From SZUA-359 sp039809125 (lineage in GTDB: Bacteria > Patescibacteriota > Saccharimonadia > Saccharimonadales > Saccharimonadaceae), in contig JBDHUM010000007.1 in assembly GCA_039809125.1 (NCBI GenBank), positions 1-35,883 of the forward strand: a stretch of DNA of 35,883 nt. Direction: 5' to 3'. The translations under genes were made by a program, and so were the position numbers. Under the pieces are notes generated by a model, which saw only the letters and a list, made by a program, of their open reading frames with translations, was not told the origin of the DNA and made no database searches. Below are positions 23,593 to 31,238 of the stretch, in pieces (positions within the stretch are counted from its first letter, which is position 1; the number at the start of each line of letters is the position of its first letter).

Positions 23593-23981
23593 GTTTTTCG
23601 GCGTTGGCGAGCCGCCATTTCCGCGTGACTAATGCCGAAATAGTGAGCGATTTCGTGCCATACGGTTTGTTTAATCTGCCGGTAAAGATCATCTCGGCTT
23701 TGCGCAACTCTCAGTAGTGGCTTCTTAAAAATCGTAATCGTATCCGACATAATGCCCGACTCATAGCCACTACGAAGTGTTCGTGGTATACCTTCATATA
23801 AGCCAAGCAGTAGTTGGTCGCCGCGTAGTCTTATCTTTTCAGCCTGTTCTGATGACGGTTCATCAGCTATCAAGATAGCGACATGTTCAAGCGCTGCCAT
23901 ATGTTCACGAGACAGTTCGCTCATCGCCCGACGTACGAGATCGCGAAAATCTTCGTCGGAAAAATTACTAGACTCTAGCAC
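23589..23981 (-). CDS. Minimal zincin-type metallopeptidase (PF06262-like)
   Basis: Cytoplasmic protein of 130 residues with WHEIAHYFGISH at 108-119, a full HExxHxxGxxH zinc motif in which the last His could be the third ligand. The length and the IFKKPLL...DLYRQIKQTVWHEIAHYFG context match the small MMP-like family often called metallopeptidase family protein. Substrate unknown. GTG start, three bases after the stop of the Excalibur gene, so probably co-transcribed with it. Confidence 0.85.
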   Translation of the reverse strand: MLESSNFSDEDFRDLVRRAMSELSREHMAALEHVAILIADEPSSEQAEKIRLRGDQLLLGLYEGIPRTLRSGYESGIMSDTITIFKKPLLRVAQSRDDLYRQIKQTVWHEIAHYFGISHAEMAARQRRKT

Positions 23982-23984
23982 TAC

Positions 23985-24587
23985 TCACCGCTCGCAAGCA
24001 ATACCGTCATTGTCGCGATCAAGTCGGTTCTCGTAGCTTGAGTCTGAACGACGAATGTCAAATACGCCGGCGTCAAACGCTGCATCACAATTTTCAAAAT
24101 GTCGGCCTTTTGAGCTATTGCTTTCTGATTTGTTTTTTACTTTTTCTTTAGAGGAATCAGAAACTCTCGATTCAGCTGTATCATTAACAACCGATGTTTC
24201 ACCGTTGGCTGAGGTTTGAATTGGTGAATACTTACCATTAACATCAGCCTGCGATGGTTCTGTTAGCACAAGGCCCGCATAGCCTGTCCAGGCGATCGCT
24301 AGTGCGATTAGCCCCTTAGCCCACGGTGATTTTTTGAAACCTTCGGGATCATTGAGATACCATACGATGATTGCGATAATTGGAATAATCGGTAGTGTCA
24401 CCAACCAAAGTAGCCATCCAACCAAAACACGCCGACCTTTTGTCCAGTTTTGATAGCGATTACGTGTCAGCCAAAAACGGCTCAATATGTAAACAGCTGC
24501 CGTGTGAAAAAATCCACCCTTGGCTACTTTAGCTCTCTCTTCTTCGGTATGCTTACGTTCCTCGGCTACCGTTCGTTGCTTGGCCAT
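23985..24587 (-). CDS. Membrane protein with a C-terminal Excalibur calcium-binding domain
   Basis: Protein of 200 residues: a charged start, two hydrophobic segments at about 52-77 and 88-110, a Ser/Lys/Glu-rich linker, then the Excalibur domain FENCDAAFDAGV...NRLDRDNDGIACE with the DxDxDGxxCE loop (about 189-198) and paired Cys. The domain is an extracellular calcium-binding module common in surface proteins. GGGGAG lies nine bases before the ATG. First gene of a pair with the zincin. Confidence 0.85.
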   Translation of the reverse strand: MAKQRTVAEERKHTEEERAKVAKGGFFHTAAVYILSRFWLTRNRYQNWTKGRRVLVGWLLWLVTLPIIPIIAIIVWYLNDPEGFKKSPWAKGLIALAIAWTGYAGLVLTEPSQADVNGKYSPIQTSANGETSVVNDTAESRVSDSSKEKVKNKSESNSSKGRHFENCDAAFDAGVFDIRRSDSSYENRLDRDNDGIACER

Positions 24588-24614
24588 GAATTATACTCCC
24601 CATTTAGTTATTTC

Positions 24615-24623
24615 ATTATAGCA
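24615..24623 (-). promoter_or_regulatory. Extended -10 of the Excalibur/zincin operon
   Basis: TGCTATAAT on the minus strand, about 28 bases before the ATG. Weak -35. Confidence 0.5.
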
Positions 24624-24635
24624 AATATTGGACGG

Positions 24636-24824
24636 TTATTCAGACTTTGAGGGCACAACAATCCACATAATAATGTAAGGCACGACCCCGGGTAAACCAC
24701 CTGGTAAAGCTAAAAGCACAAAAATTAAGCGCCATAACGTAGCATCCATACCAGTAAATTCAGCCAGACCTCCGCAAACGCCTCCAATTTTCTTATTCGT
24801 TGTTGAACGATAGAGTTTTTTCAT
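24636..24824 (-). CDS. Single-domain PspC protein
   Basis: Membrane protein of 62 residues that is a PspC domain and nothing else: KKLYRSTTNKKIGGVCGGLAE followed by a hydrophobic segment from about 33 to 57. PspC domains act in envelope-stress responses. The ATG overlaps the ileS stop by one base (TAATG), so it is translationally coupled to ileS and lies within the T-box operon. Confidence 0.9.
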   Translation of the reverse strand: MKKLYRSTTNKKIGGVCGGLAEFTGMDATLWRLIFVLLALPGGLPGVVPYIIMWIVVPSKSE

Positions 24825-27800
24825 TACTCACCTCTCTTTACTAGATTAATGGTTAGCTCTTTATCTTCAATCCGTACCGTTTCTTCATGCGTAAGTTTTC
24901 CGCTGGTTTTTAGACCATCAGCGAGCGTTTCCTGCTTGATGATTTCGGCATGTTCAGTAACAGCTTGCTGTAACTCTTTATCCTCTGTTATGAGACCTAG
25001 GTGAATACGATCATCAACATTTAGGCCAGCCTTTTTACGCGCCGCCTGAACATGACGGATAACTTCGCGGATAAACCCCTCACGCTTTAATTTTGGAGTG
25101 ATTTTTTCGTCAATCGATACGGCCTTACCCGTTTTAACAACCTTAACATTCAGCTCTTCTTTTAAGATAGAAGCAAAATCGATAGCTACACCAAACGATG
25201 ATACCGTCACGCTAGCGAGCGGCTGACGAACCTTGAGACCAGCTTTGGCGCGTAGACTCAAACCTTCATTTACATACCCACGAACAGTTGCCATTTCATC
25301 CAATACTATCTGATCAATATGACCTTCATTAGGCCAGTCTAATAAATGTACACTCTCTCCACCTACCAGATTATGGTGCAGTTCTTCGGCTAAAAACGGT
25401 GTAAACGGCGCTAAAACATAACTCAAGTGGCGCAAAATGTAATGTAGTGTTCGATAGGCATCGTTTTTGTCATTATCATCTTCACTTTTCCAGAATCGAC
25501 GACGGCTGCGTCGCACATACCAGTTGCTGGCATCGTCCAGAAATGGAAATATTCCACTCATCGCGTCAGGAATGTTATATTCGTCCATATTTTTTGTAAT
25601 TTGATCACGAAGCTCACGGTATCGAGAAATAATCCAACGGTCCATAGGGTTCTTGAAAGCAGTAATGTCTATCTCTTCTGGGCTATACTCCCAACCGTCA
25701 ACTTCGGCATACATCGTGAAGAAGTCGTACATGTTCCATATCATACTTAGTTTGCGTGCTGTGTCGCCAACTTCTTTATCTTGCAGACTAAAATCTTCAC
25801 CATTAAGCACTGGGCTTGATAACAACAAAAAGCGTTCGGCATCAGCAGAGAACTTATCCATTAGCTCGTTTGGATCAGTAAAGTTATTGAGGCTTTTACT
25901 CATTTTACGTCCATCACTACCTGCAAGCGTGCCAGTTGTAATAACATTTTTGAAACTATTTTCGCCAAATAGCGCCACACTAACAGCATGCATGTAGTAA
26001 AACCAAGCACGCGTTTGTGCGATATACTCAACAATGAAATCACCCGGAAAATTCGCTTCAAATTTCTCTTTGTTTTCAAATGGATAGTGAAGTTTCGCAA
26101 ATGGCATGCTACCCGCTTCGAACCAACTATCCATCACTTTATCGATGCGAGTATACGTCTCTCCATCGATCTCAAATGTAATGTCATCTATCCATGGACG
26201 GTGATAATCGTCAAGCTCTTTGCCGCTTAGTTCTTTGAGCTCAGCATAGCTGCCAACGACTCGCACTTTGCCCGATTCCGATTTCCAAACAGGCATTGCC
26301 GTCGCCCAGAAGCGGTCGCGACTGATGTTCCAGTCCGGCGCTTGCTCCACAGTCTTTTCAAACCGTCCATGCTTTAGATGCTCTGGGAACCAATTGATTG
26401 GCTGATTTTTCTCCAGCATTTTCTGCCGCTGACTGTCAATGTCCATAAACCAGCTCGGATGCGCTCGGTACATTAGCTTGGTACCGCAGCGATGACAATG
26501 CGGGTAAGGATGGCGGATGTAATCGATTTTCCAGACGATACCGCGTTCGTGCAGCATCTTGGCAATGATCTTATTGATATCCCAGACGTTTTCACCTTTC
26601 CAATCACTCTCAGTAAACATGCCGTTCTCGTCGATAGTATGAACAACCGGTATCTTATGCTGTTTACCAAACTCGAAGTCTTCCTCGCCATATGCCGGAG
26701 CAAGATGAACAATGCCCGTACCATCTTCATGGCTCACATAATCCGCAGCCCAAACTTTGTGTGCACCCTCACCGCGGTCAACGCCCAGCAGCGGTTCATA
26801 CGATAACCCGACGAGATCCTTACCCTTCATCTCGCGTAACACTTCGTACTCAAGCGGTTGATGTTTCTCATCTTGCAGTACTTTTCCAACTAATTCCTTT
26901 GCAATAATAAATTGCTCGTCATCCACCTTTACTTCAACGTACGTCAGTTTCTCATTCACTGCAAGCGCGGTATTCGCTGGTAATGTCCACGGCGTCGTCG
27001 TCCACGCTAAAAGAACACGTTGTTGTCGCGAAAAATCAGTAGTTTTATCTTCAAATTCAAGCGAATGGTTTCGCAAAAAGATACGGCTGCAAAGCGATCC
27101 TTTCGAAGCAGCTTCCTGTAGTATATTTGGATTACTCTGCCATGCAAGTTTTGCGTAGTACTGTTTTCCACCTTGCAATGCTGGTTTACCAGAATAACTT
27201 ACAATATGGTACTCGCTTAGCTCAAGGAAGTAATCCTCACGTTCAAGTTTGTCCGAGCCAGTGAACACCATCTCATTGGTAATAATACCTAGCTTGTCTT
27301 TTGCGGCGCGCATCACTGCTTTTTCTTCTGTTTCGTCTTCTTTTAAGGTTGCTGCAGCAAGACCCCAAACATTGGGTAAGCTTTCATCGTCTTCACACCG
27401 GAGTACGGCACTAAATTCGCCCTGCTCATTTTCTATATAAAACGCTACCGCTTTCTTAATCGGTTTTTTCATCTTGAATTTTACATATACACTCGGATCA
27501 GTGATGTCCTGATACGCTCCGGCGTCCATGGTGACCTCAGCTTTGGATAACGGCGTACCGTCGAGCGTACAGTACATTAGCACTTTTTCGCCTTCGTAAA
27601 TTTTGCCTTTTTCGTACAGCGTTTTAAACGCCCACCAAATTGATTCCATGTAGTCACGATCCATGGTTTTGTAGGCGCCCTTAAAGTCAACCCAACGTCC
27701 AACACGATCAACATATTCTTCCCACAAGCCACTGGTTTGCACCATGTTTTCGCGAGTTGCATTGATATACTTTTCGATGCCGTACTCAAGCACCTCTTCT

Positions 27801-28114
27801 CGACTTTTGATACCAAGTTTTTTCTCAGTAAACCGTTCGGCAGGTAAACCATGACAATCCCAGCCCCATACACGCTCGACACGCTTTCCTTTCATTGTCC
27901 AATAACGCGGCACTGCATCTTTGACGATGCTACTAAGTAACGTGCCGTGGTGAGGCACCCCAGAAATAAAGGGCGGTCCGTCATAAAACACATAGCTATT
28001 GTCTTTCGAGCGATTTTCGATTGATTTTTCAAAGGTTTTATCGGCTTTCCAGCGCTTGACCCAATCTTTTTCATACTCTATCGCTAGTCGTCTTGTGCCA
28101 TGTTTGAATTTCAT
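24824..28114 (-). CDS. ileS: Isoleucyl-tRNA synthetase with a Nudix-like insertion
   Basis: Charges tRNA-Ile. It has 1096 residues. The class I HIGH site reads HHGT (55-58) in a SGVPHHGTLL context, like the IleS2/eukaryote type (PHYGH). GWDCHGLPAE follows, and KMSKS is at 737-741. The editing domain shows WTTTPWTLP (371-379) and DGTGIVHLAPAYGEEDF (464-480). Residues about 218-358 are extra: they read as a Nudix-like fold with a degenerate Nudix box (249-277) lacking its catalytic Glu. GAGGAG inside the last codons of the cupin gene provides the ribosome-binding site. It is third in the T-box operon. Confidence 0.95.
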   Translation of the reverse strand: MKFKHGTRRLAIEYEKDWVKRWKADKTFEKSIENRSKDNSYVFYDGPPFISGVPHHGTLLSSIVKDAVPRYWTMKGKRVERVWGWDCHGLPAERFTEKKLGIKSREEVLEYGIEKYINATRENMVQTSGLWEEYVDRVGRWVDFKGAYKTMDRDYMESIWWAFKTLYEKGKIYEGEKVLMYCTLDGTPLSKAEVTMDAGAYQDITDPSVYVKFKMKKPIKKAVAFYIENEQGEFSAVLRCEDDESLPNVWGLAAATLKEDETEEKAVMRAAKDKLGIITNEMVFTGSDKLEREDYFLELSEYHIVSYSGKPALQGGKQYYAKLAWQSNPNILQEAASKGSLCSRIFLRNHSLEFEDKTTDFSRQQRVLLAWTTTPWTLPANTALAVNEKLTYVEVKVDDEQFIIAKELVGKVLQDEKHQPLEYEVLREMKGKDLVGLSYEPLLGVDRGEGAHKVWAADYVSHEDGTGIVHLAPAYGEEDFEFGKQHKIPVVHTIDENGMFTESDWKGENVWDINKIIAKMLHERGIVWKIDYIRHPYPHCHRCGTKLMYRAHPSWFMDIDSQRQKMLEKNQPINWFPEHLKHGRFEKTVEQAPDWNISRDRFWATAMPVWKSESGKVRVVGSYAELKELSGKELDDYHRPWIDDITFEIDGETYTRIDKVMDSWFEAGSMPFAKLHYPFENKEKFEANFPGDFIVEYIAQTRAWFYYMHAVSVALFGENSFKNVITTGTLAGSDGRKMSKSLNNFTDPNELMDKFSADAERFLLLSSPVLNGEDFSLQDKEVGDTARKLSMIWNMYDFFTMYAEVDGWEYSPEEIDITAFKNPMDRWIISRYRELRDQITKNMDEYNIPDAMSGIFPFLDDASNWYVRRSRRRFWKSEDDNDKNDAYRTLHYILRHLSYVLAPFTPFLAEELHHNLVGGESVHLLDWPNEGHIDQIVLDEMATVRGYVNEGLSLRAKAGLKVRQPLASVTVSSFGVAIDFASILKEELNVKVVKTGKAVSIDEKITPKLKREGFIREVIRHVQAARKKAGLNVDDRIHLGLITEDKELQQAVTEHAEIIKQETLADGLKTSGKLTHEETVRIEDKELTINLVKRGE

Positions 28115-28116
28115 AT

Positions 28117-28467
28117 CTACGCCTCCTCTAGGTGATGTTTACTAGGATCAAACGCTGGGCTACAGGGTGTAATCATATCGAAATTGCCGCCCCAACGAAA
28201 CCATTTTCTAGGCTCAACATAAATTACGTCGCCCGTGACTATTGTTACTTTTCCACCATCCTTTGTCTCAATGTAGCCTTCGCCTTTCGTGATTACCGCC
28301 ATTTCGTGCGTATCTTCAAGCCAGCCCCAACCACCGTTTTCAGGAAATTCGCCACGAATAGAAATTTTAGCTACATCAATATTACTACCGTCAGGCTTGT
28401 ATTCACGACCAAAACAAACCTCACTATTCTGAAACTTTTCACCGTCTTCATCATGCCATATTTTCAT
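28117..28467 (-). CDS. Small cupin-domain protein
   Basis: Single cupin barrel of 116 residues: the first motif region THEMAVITKGEGYIE, the second GDVIYVEPRKWFRWGG. One His and Glu of a possible metal site are present, but the second-motif His seems replaced, so metal binding is doubtful. Function unknown; such small cupins bind sugars or small acids. Its ATG overlaps the GNAT stop (ATGA), and ileS follows two bases after its stop. Confidence 0.8.
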   Translation of the reverse strand: MKIWHDEDGEKFQNSEVCFGREYKPDGSNIDVAKISIRGEFPENGGWGWLEDTHEMAVITKGEGYIETKDGGKVTIVTGDVIYVEPRKWFRWGGNFDMITPCSPAFDPSKHHLEEA

Positions 28468-28994
28468 AAGTTTCCTTTTCGTATCATACGAATTGTAGGT
28501 ATTTTACCTAAAAATAATTCTTCGGAATTTGGTATTGCATCAAAACCGTATTTTCGATAAAAAGCCTGGGCACGCTGATTGTAGCTCGCCACACTTAGCA
28601 TGATCGGCTGACTCGGGTTATGAAATTTTATAACATGTTCCATTAAAGCACTGTCAACGCCTTTACCATGCCAGCCTTTATCGACGTAAAGACTACCGAC
28701 CCGTTGTGTACCATCTTCCATGACAAATGGCATCGAGACACCAATGATTTTTCCTCTGATATCGCGAGCCACCCAGCCATGCGACCCGCCTTTTACAAAA
28801 CGTTCTCGTCTTTTGTCCATTTTTTCTGAAGCAAGCTCATCCTCAATAATCTTCTCAATCCACTCTAAAGTTATGCCCAGTTCGTCATTGACATACGTGT
28901 CGCGCCATGACTGCATACGCATACGAGTTGCTTCTTCAAGATCACCAGTCTGCATTAGGTGGATACTGAAAGACAATGCATGATTTTTTTTCAT
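28464..28994 (-). CDS. GNAT-family N-acetyltransferase
   Basis: Acetyl-CoA-dependent acyltransferase of 176 residues from the ATG at 28994. The acetyl-CoA loop is in VGSLYVDKGWHGKGVDSALM, and the late AFYRKYGFDAI segment is typical. The frame stays open 48 bases further up, but that part is the T-box discriminator, and AAAGGGA lies eight bases before 28994. Substrate unknown. First gene after the T-box, so its translation should be the directly controlled step, with cupin and ileS coupled behind it. Confidence 0.88.
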   Translation of the reverse strand: MKKNHALSFSIHLMQTGDLEEATRMRMQSWRDTYVNDELGITLEWIEKIIEDELASEKMDKRRERFVKGGSHGWVARDIRGKIIGVSMPFVMEDGTQRVGSLYVDKGWHGKGVDSALMEHVIKFHNPSQPIMLSVASYNQRAQAFYRKYGFDAIPNSEELFLGKIPTIRMIRKGNL

Positions 28995-28999
28995 ATAAA

Positions 29000-29190
29000 A
29001 ATCCCTTTCTGCCACTGGAACCCATTTCATGGGTGGTACCATCCAGTTTCCAAAAAGGGATTAACCATTTTCAGCACTTTATTAGCATTTATCGAAATGC
29101 GTACGGTGGAGTCTACTAGAGCCAAAGGCTGGTTTTTTCCACTAACTTTCGCGGGTGATAGCCGCTCACTGGTATATCCAGACGTTATTG
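29000..29190 (-). promoter_or_regulatory. T-box riboswitch, isoleucine type, translational, ultrashort Stem I
   Basis: Read on the minus strand. Stem I: GCGG (29165-29162) and CCGC (29154-29151) around a CUAUCAC loop with specifier AUC (29159-29157). Stem II-like: GUGGA and UCCAC (29142-29106) enclosing an S-turn-like AGUA. Stem III: GCAUUU and AAAUGC (29100-29085). Discriminator: helix ACUGGA/UCCAGU (29047-29042 with 29019-29014), bulge UGGUACC (29041-29035), helix ACCCAU/AUGGGU (29034-29020). In the bulge UGGU pairs with the ACCA end of tRNA-Ile. AAUCCCUUU (29062-29054) is complementary to the Shine-Dalgarno AAAGGGAUU (29008-29000), so control is on translation. Confidence 0.85.
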
Positions 29191-29196
29191 ATGTCC

Positions 29197-29225
29197 ATTT
29201 TACCACTTATCGCACGCCATGTCCA
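29197..29225 (-). promoter_or_regulatory. Promoter of the T-box operon
   Basis: Minus strand: TGGACA (29220-29225), 17 bases, TAAAAT (29197-29202) preceded by TGG. Start near 29190, just ahead of the T-box Stem I. Confidence 0.7.
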
Positions 29226-29254
29226 GAAATCCTCTTGGAGTACGGCATATAAGG

Positions 29255-29767
29255 CTACCAAAGCCACTGATGCTTTTTGACGTAGTCGTTTTGCAACCAT
29301 TGATCGATAAAGCTTAGTTTTCGTGGCATCAGTGCTACCACCCAAATAATTGCAATATAAACAAGGTGATCGTCGATAATTGGATTGTTTTCGAGGGGTA
29401 GTTCGGCCGCCCACATCATAGCGAGAAGAATTGTCGCGCTTACAGCTGCTATCCGCACACCTATACCTAAAATTAGTGCTAAACCAATTCCTAATAGACC
29501 TAACATGAATAACCAATCAATAAACGGATTGCCCGCTAAATCGTGAAAGAAATCAACGAAGGGACTTTTCTCGTTGACGCCAAATTTCAAAAAACCAGAG
29601 GTTGGCGATACACCATCAACCCAGGCTTTTCCTTTAGCAGTGGCAAAACCAAGCCCCATAGTTTTATCGAGAAATGCCCACAGGAATATAAAACCAACCA
29701 TTATACGTGTGACAGCAAGTGTGTAGTACCCTATGAGATGTGATGATTGTTTTTTTTGCTTTACCAT
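29255..29767 (-). CDS. DoxX-family membrane protein
   Basis: Protein of 170 residues from the ATG at 29767, with about four hydrophobic segments. YYTLAVTRIMVGFIFLWAFLDK is the DoxX opening, and GLALILGIGVRIAA with the later LPLENNPIIDDH segment match larger DoxX-type proteins. A TTG at 29785 is also in frame, but GAAGGG lies before the ATG. DoxX proteins take part in membrane redox or quinone functions, which fits the nearby VKOR gene, though they are separate units. Confidence 0.8.
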   Translation of the reverse strand: MVKQKKQSSHLIGYYTLAVTRIMVGFIFLWAFLDKTMGLGFATAKGKAWVDGVSPTSGFLKFGVNEKSPFVDFFHDLAGNPFIDWLFMLGLLGIGLALILGIGVRIAAVSATILLAMMWAAELPLENNPIIDDHLVYIAIIWVVALMPRKLSFIDQWLQNDYVKKHQWLW

Positions 29768-29789
29768 ATATGCCCAACCCTTCAAAAAA

Positions 29790-29795
29790 ATTATA
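29790..29795 (-). promoter_or_regulatory. -10 box of the DoxX gene
   Basis: TATAAT on the minus strand with a weak -35 (AAACAG, 17 bases away). Start near 29783. Confidence 0.45.
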
Positions 29796-29892
29796 ATGCT
29801 CTCAGTATACTACTGTTTTGCGCTAAAGCATAGACATTTTGAATAACTGTTAATTTTCTAGTAACCGCAGCTTTAGGCCAAGTGTCGCTTAT

Positions 29893-30522
29893 CTAGATTA
29901 GATCTTTGCCATACTTGATCAGTATGGCAGCTACCAAGACCACCACCAGAGAGAATAAAACTACTTTGTCGTAGTCCTTATCGATGATGTTGTGTAAACT
30001 TTTGGTTATTTTTTTGGGTAAGTAAAGATTGTTTTCACGGATATTGTAACGTGAGATTGCGAACCACACAAATGTCGTAGTTGCAGTCACAAGCAGACAC
30101 CACGGACACAATGCCCCAATTACAAAATAGCTTTGACTAAAGAGCCAAAGTGCAAAAATAAATCCGAGCGTATAACAAATCTGAGCAATAAACATAAAAA
30201 ACCGCGGAAATTTAACACCAGCAAGACCAGCAACCGCAACCGTAATTACCACTGGCTCAGCAATCAGCCCCAAAAAACTGTTCGGAAACCCGAATAAGTG
30301 GGCCGAAGAGTGGAGACCTACGGTTGCGCAGTTCAAAATAATGTTAATACTGCAACTTAATACTGCATCGGGATTTCTAGCAAGCTCAATTGCTTCGACA
30401 GATAATACAAATGATGCAACCAAACTAACAATTGCCCCTACAAGCATACTGGCGAAAATCCAACGATTGTCGCGCAATCGCTTGTCCTCGTGAGTAAAAT
30501 AATCTTTAACTCTGTGCAGCAT
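29893..30522 (-). CDS. Vitamin K epoxide reductase (VKOR) family protein
   Basis: Membrane disulphide-forming enzyme that re-oxidises a thioredoxin-like partner using quinone. It has 209 residues and about five hydrophobic segments. The active CPWC pair is C139/C142, and the outer-loop pair C57/C65 lies in SCSINIILNC; both pairs are intact. It overlaps the thioredoxin-fold gene by 17 bases and is last in the ftsA-ftsZ-nrdR chain. It could serve the Cys-rich secreted proteins of this window. Confidence 0.92.
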   Translation of the reverse strand: MLHRVKDYFTHEDKRLRDNRWIFASMLVGAIVSLVASFVLSVEAIELARNPDAVLSCSINIILNCATVGLHSSAHLFGFPNSFLGLIAEPVVITVAVAGLAGVKFPRFFMFIAQICYTLGFIFALWLFSQSYFVIGALCPWCLLVTATTTFVWFAISRYNIRENNLYLPKKITKSLHNIIDKDYDKVVLFSLVVVLVAAILIKYGKDLI

Positions 30523-30772
30523 AGTAGCTTACCTCCCCAATTAACGGCAAGGGTCGTCCTCGCCAAACCTGCTGAACTTGACCGTCATTGCTGAGTGCTA
30601 TTAGAGTTGGATATTCGACGATATCATAAACACGGCAAAAATCCATTCCTTGGCGCGTGTCAGGATTACACTCCTCGAGCTTATAACCAGTTTGATAATC
30701 GAAATCGCGCAAGTAGTCTACTACCTCGCGTCCGTGATCACTCTCGCGCCGATAGACAATCACAACTCTCAT
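30506..30772 (-). CDS. Thioredoxin/glutaredoxin-fold protein without CxxC
   Basis: Small protein of 88 residues with the fold's opening strand MRVVIVYRRES, a cis-Pro motif VEYPTLIAL at about 52-60 and a C-terminal VQQVWRGRP. The redox CxxC that should follow the first strand is replaced by RESDHG; only C35 and C46 occur. No signal peptide is visible, so it is cytoplasmic as drawn. It overlaps nrdR by four bases (ATGA) and VKOR by 17, so all three are translationally coupled. Confidence 0.75.
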   Translation of the reverse strand: MRVVIVYRRESDHGREVVDYLRDFDYQTGYKLEECNPDTRQGMDFCRVYDIVEYPTLIALSNDGQVQQVWRGRPLPLIGEVSYYAAQS

Positions 30773-31233
30773 TTTTTACTCTCTTTTTTCTGTTTTCGCT
30801 TCTGATCAAGGATCGTTACAAAATCAGCGAGTGTCCGAAAGTCATGAAACACACTTGCAAACCGTACATAGGCTACCTCGTTCTCAGCCGCTAGCTTATC
30901 AAGCACAATTTCACCGATAGTTCGCGAGGGAATCTCATTTTCACCGAGGTCATACACACTGTCCTCAATCTCACCAACGATCTTATCAACCTCAGCCTCT
31001 GAATTAAAAAATTTACCGACTGAGCGATGAATTGATGTGCTCAGCTTTTCACGATCAAATAACTCGCGCTTACCGTCCTTTTTAACAACTGCTATGTTGG
31101 TACGCTCAATTCGTTCATATGTCGTAAATCGACGACCATCATTTGTTTCGCGACGACGGCGAATTGACAGGCCATCCGCTGACTCTCGCGATTCAAGTAC
31201 TCGCGAGTCACCTAGCTTGACATTGTTAACCAC
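30769..31233 (-). CDS. nrdR: NrdR-type regulator lacking zinc-ribbon cysteines
   Basis: Repressor of ribonucleotide reductase genes. It has 154 residues. The ATP-cone domain (about 47-140, AVVKKDGKRELFDREKL to VYDLGENEIPSRTIGEIV) is intact. The N-terminal zinc ribbon keeps DSRVLESRESADGLSIRRRRE and GRRFTTYER, but all four cysteines are gone and the protein has none at all. A GTG start with GAGGAG eight bases ahead is clear, so this is not a mis-called start. It follows ftsZ by five bases. No NrdR box was seen in the window. Confidence 0.88.
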   Translation of the reverse strand: MVNNVKLGDSRVLESRESADGLSIRRRRETNDGRRFTTYERIERTNIAVVKKDGKRELFDREKLSTSIHRSVGKFFNSEAEVDKIVGEIEDSVYDLGENEIPSRTIGEIVLDKLAAENEVAYVRFASVFHDFRTLADFVTILDQKRKQKKESKK

Positions 31234-31238
31234 TAAAA

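Noticed and set aside
28995..29042. N-terminal extension of the GNAT protein by 16 residues
   Set aside because: This stretch is the 3' part of the T-box discriminator and the Shine-Dalgarno site; the ATG at 28994 has correct spacing.
29172..29184. AUA within the CTGG-ATATA-CCAG hairpin as the T-box specifier
   Set aside because: It lies upstream of the more plausible Stem I; the CUAUCAC loop with AUC fits ultrashort Stem I ileS leaders and the usual Ile codon better.
29796..29892. Long-range repeat CTAAAGC/GCTTTAG after the VKOR gene as a terminator
   Set aside because: The loop would be about 47 bases and no T-run follows. The stretch otherwise holds nothing I can support beyond the DoxX promoter.
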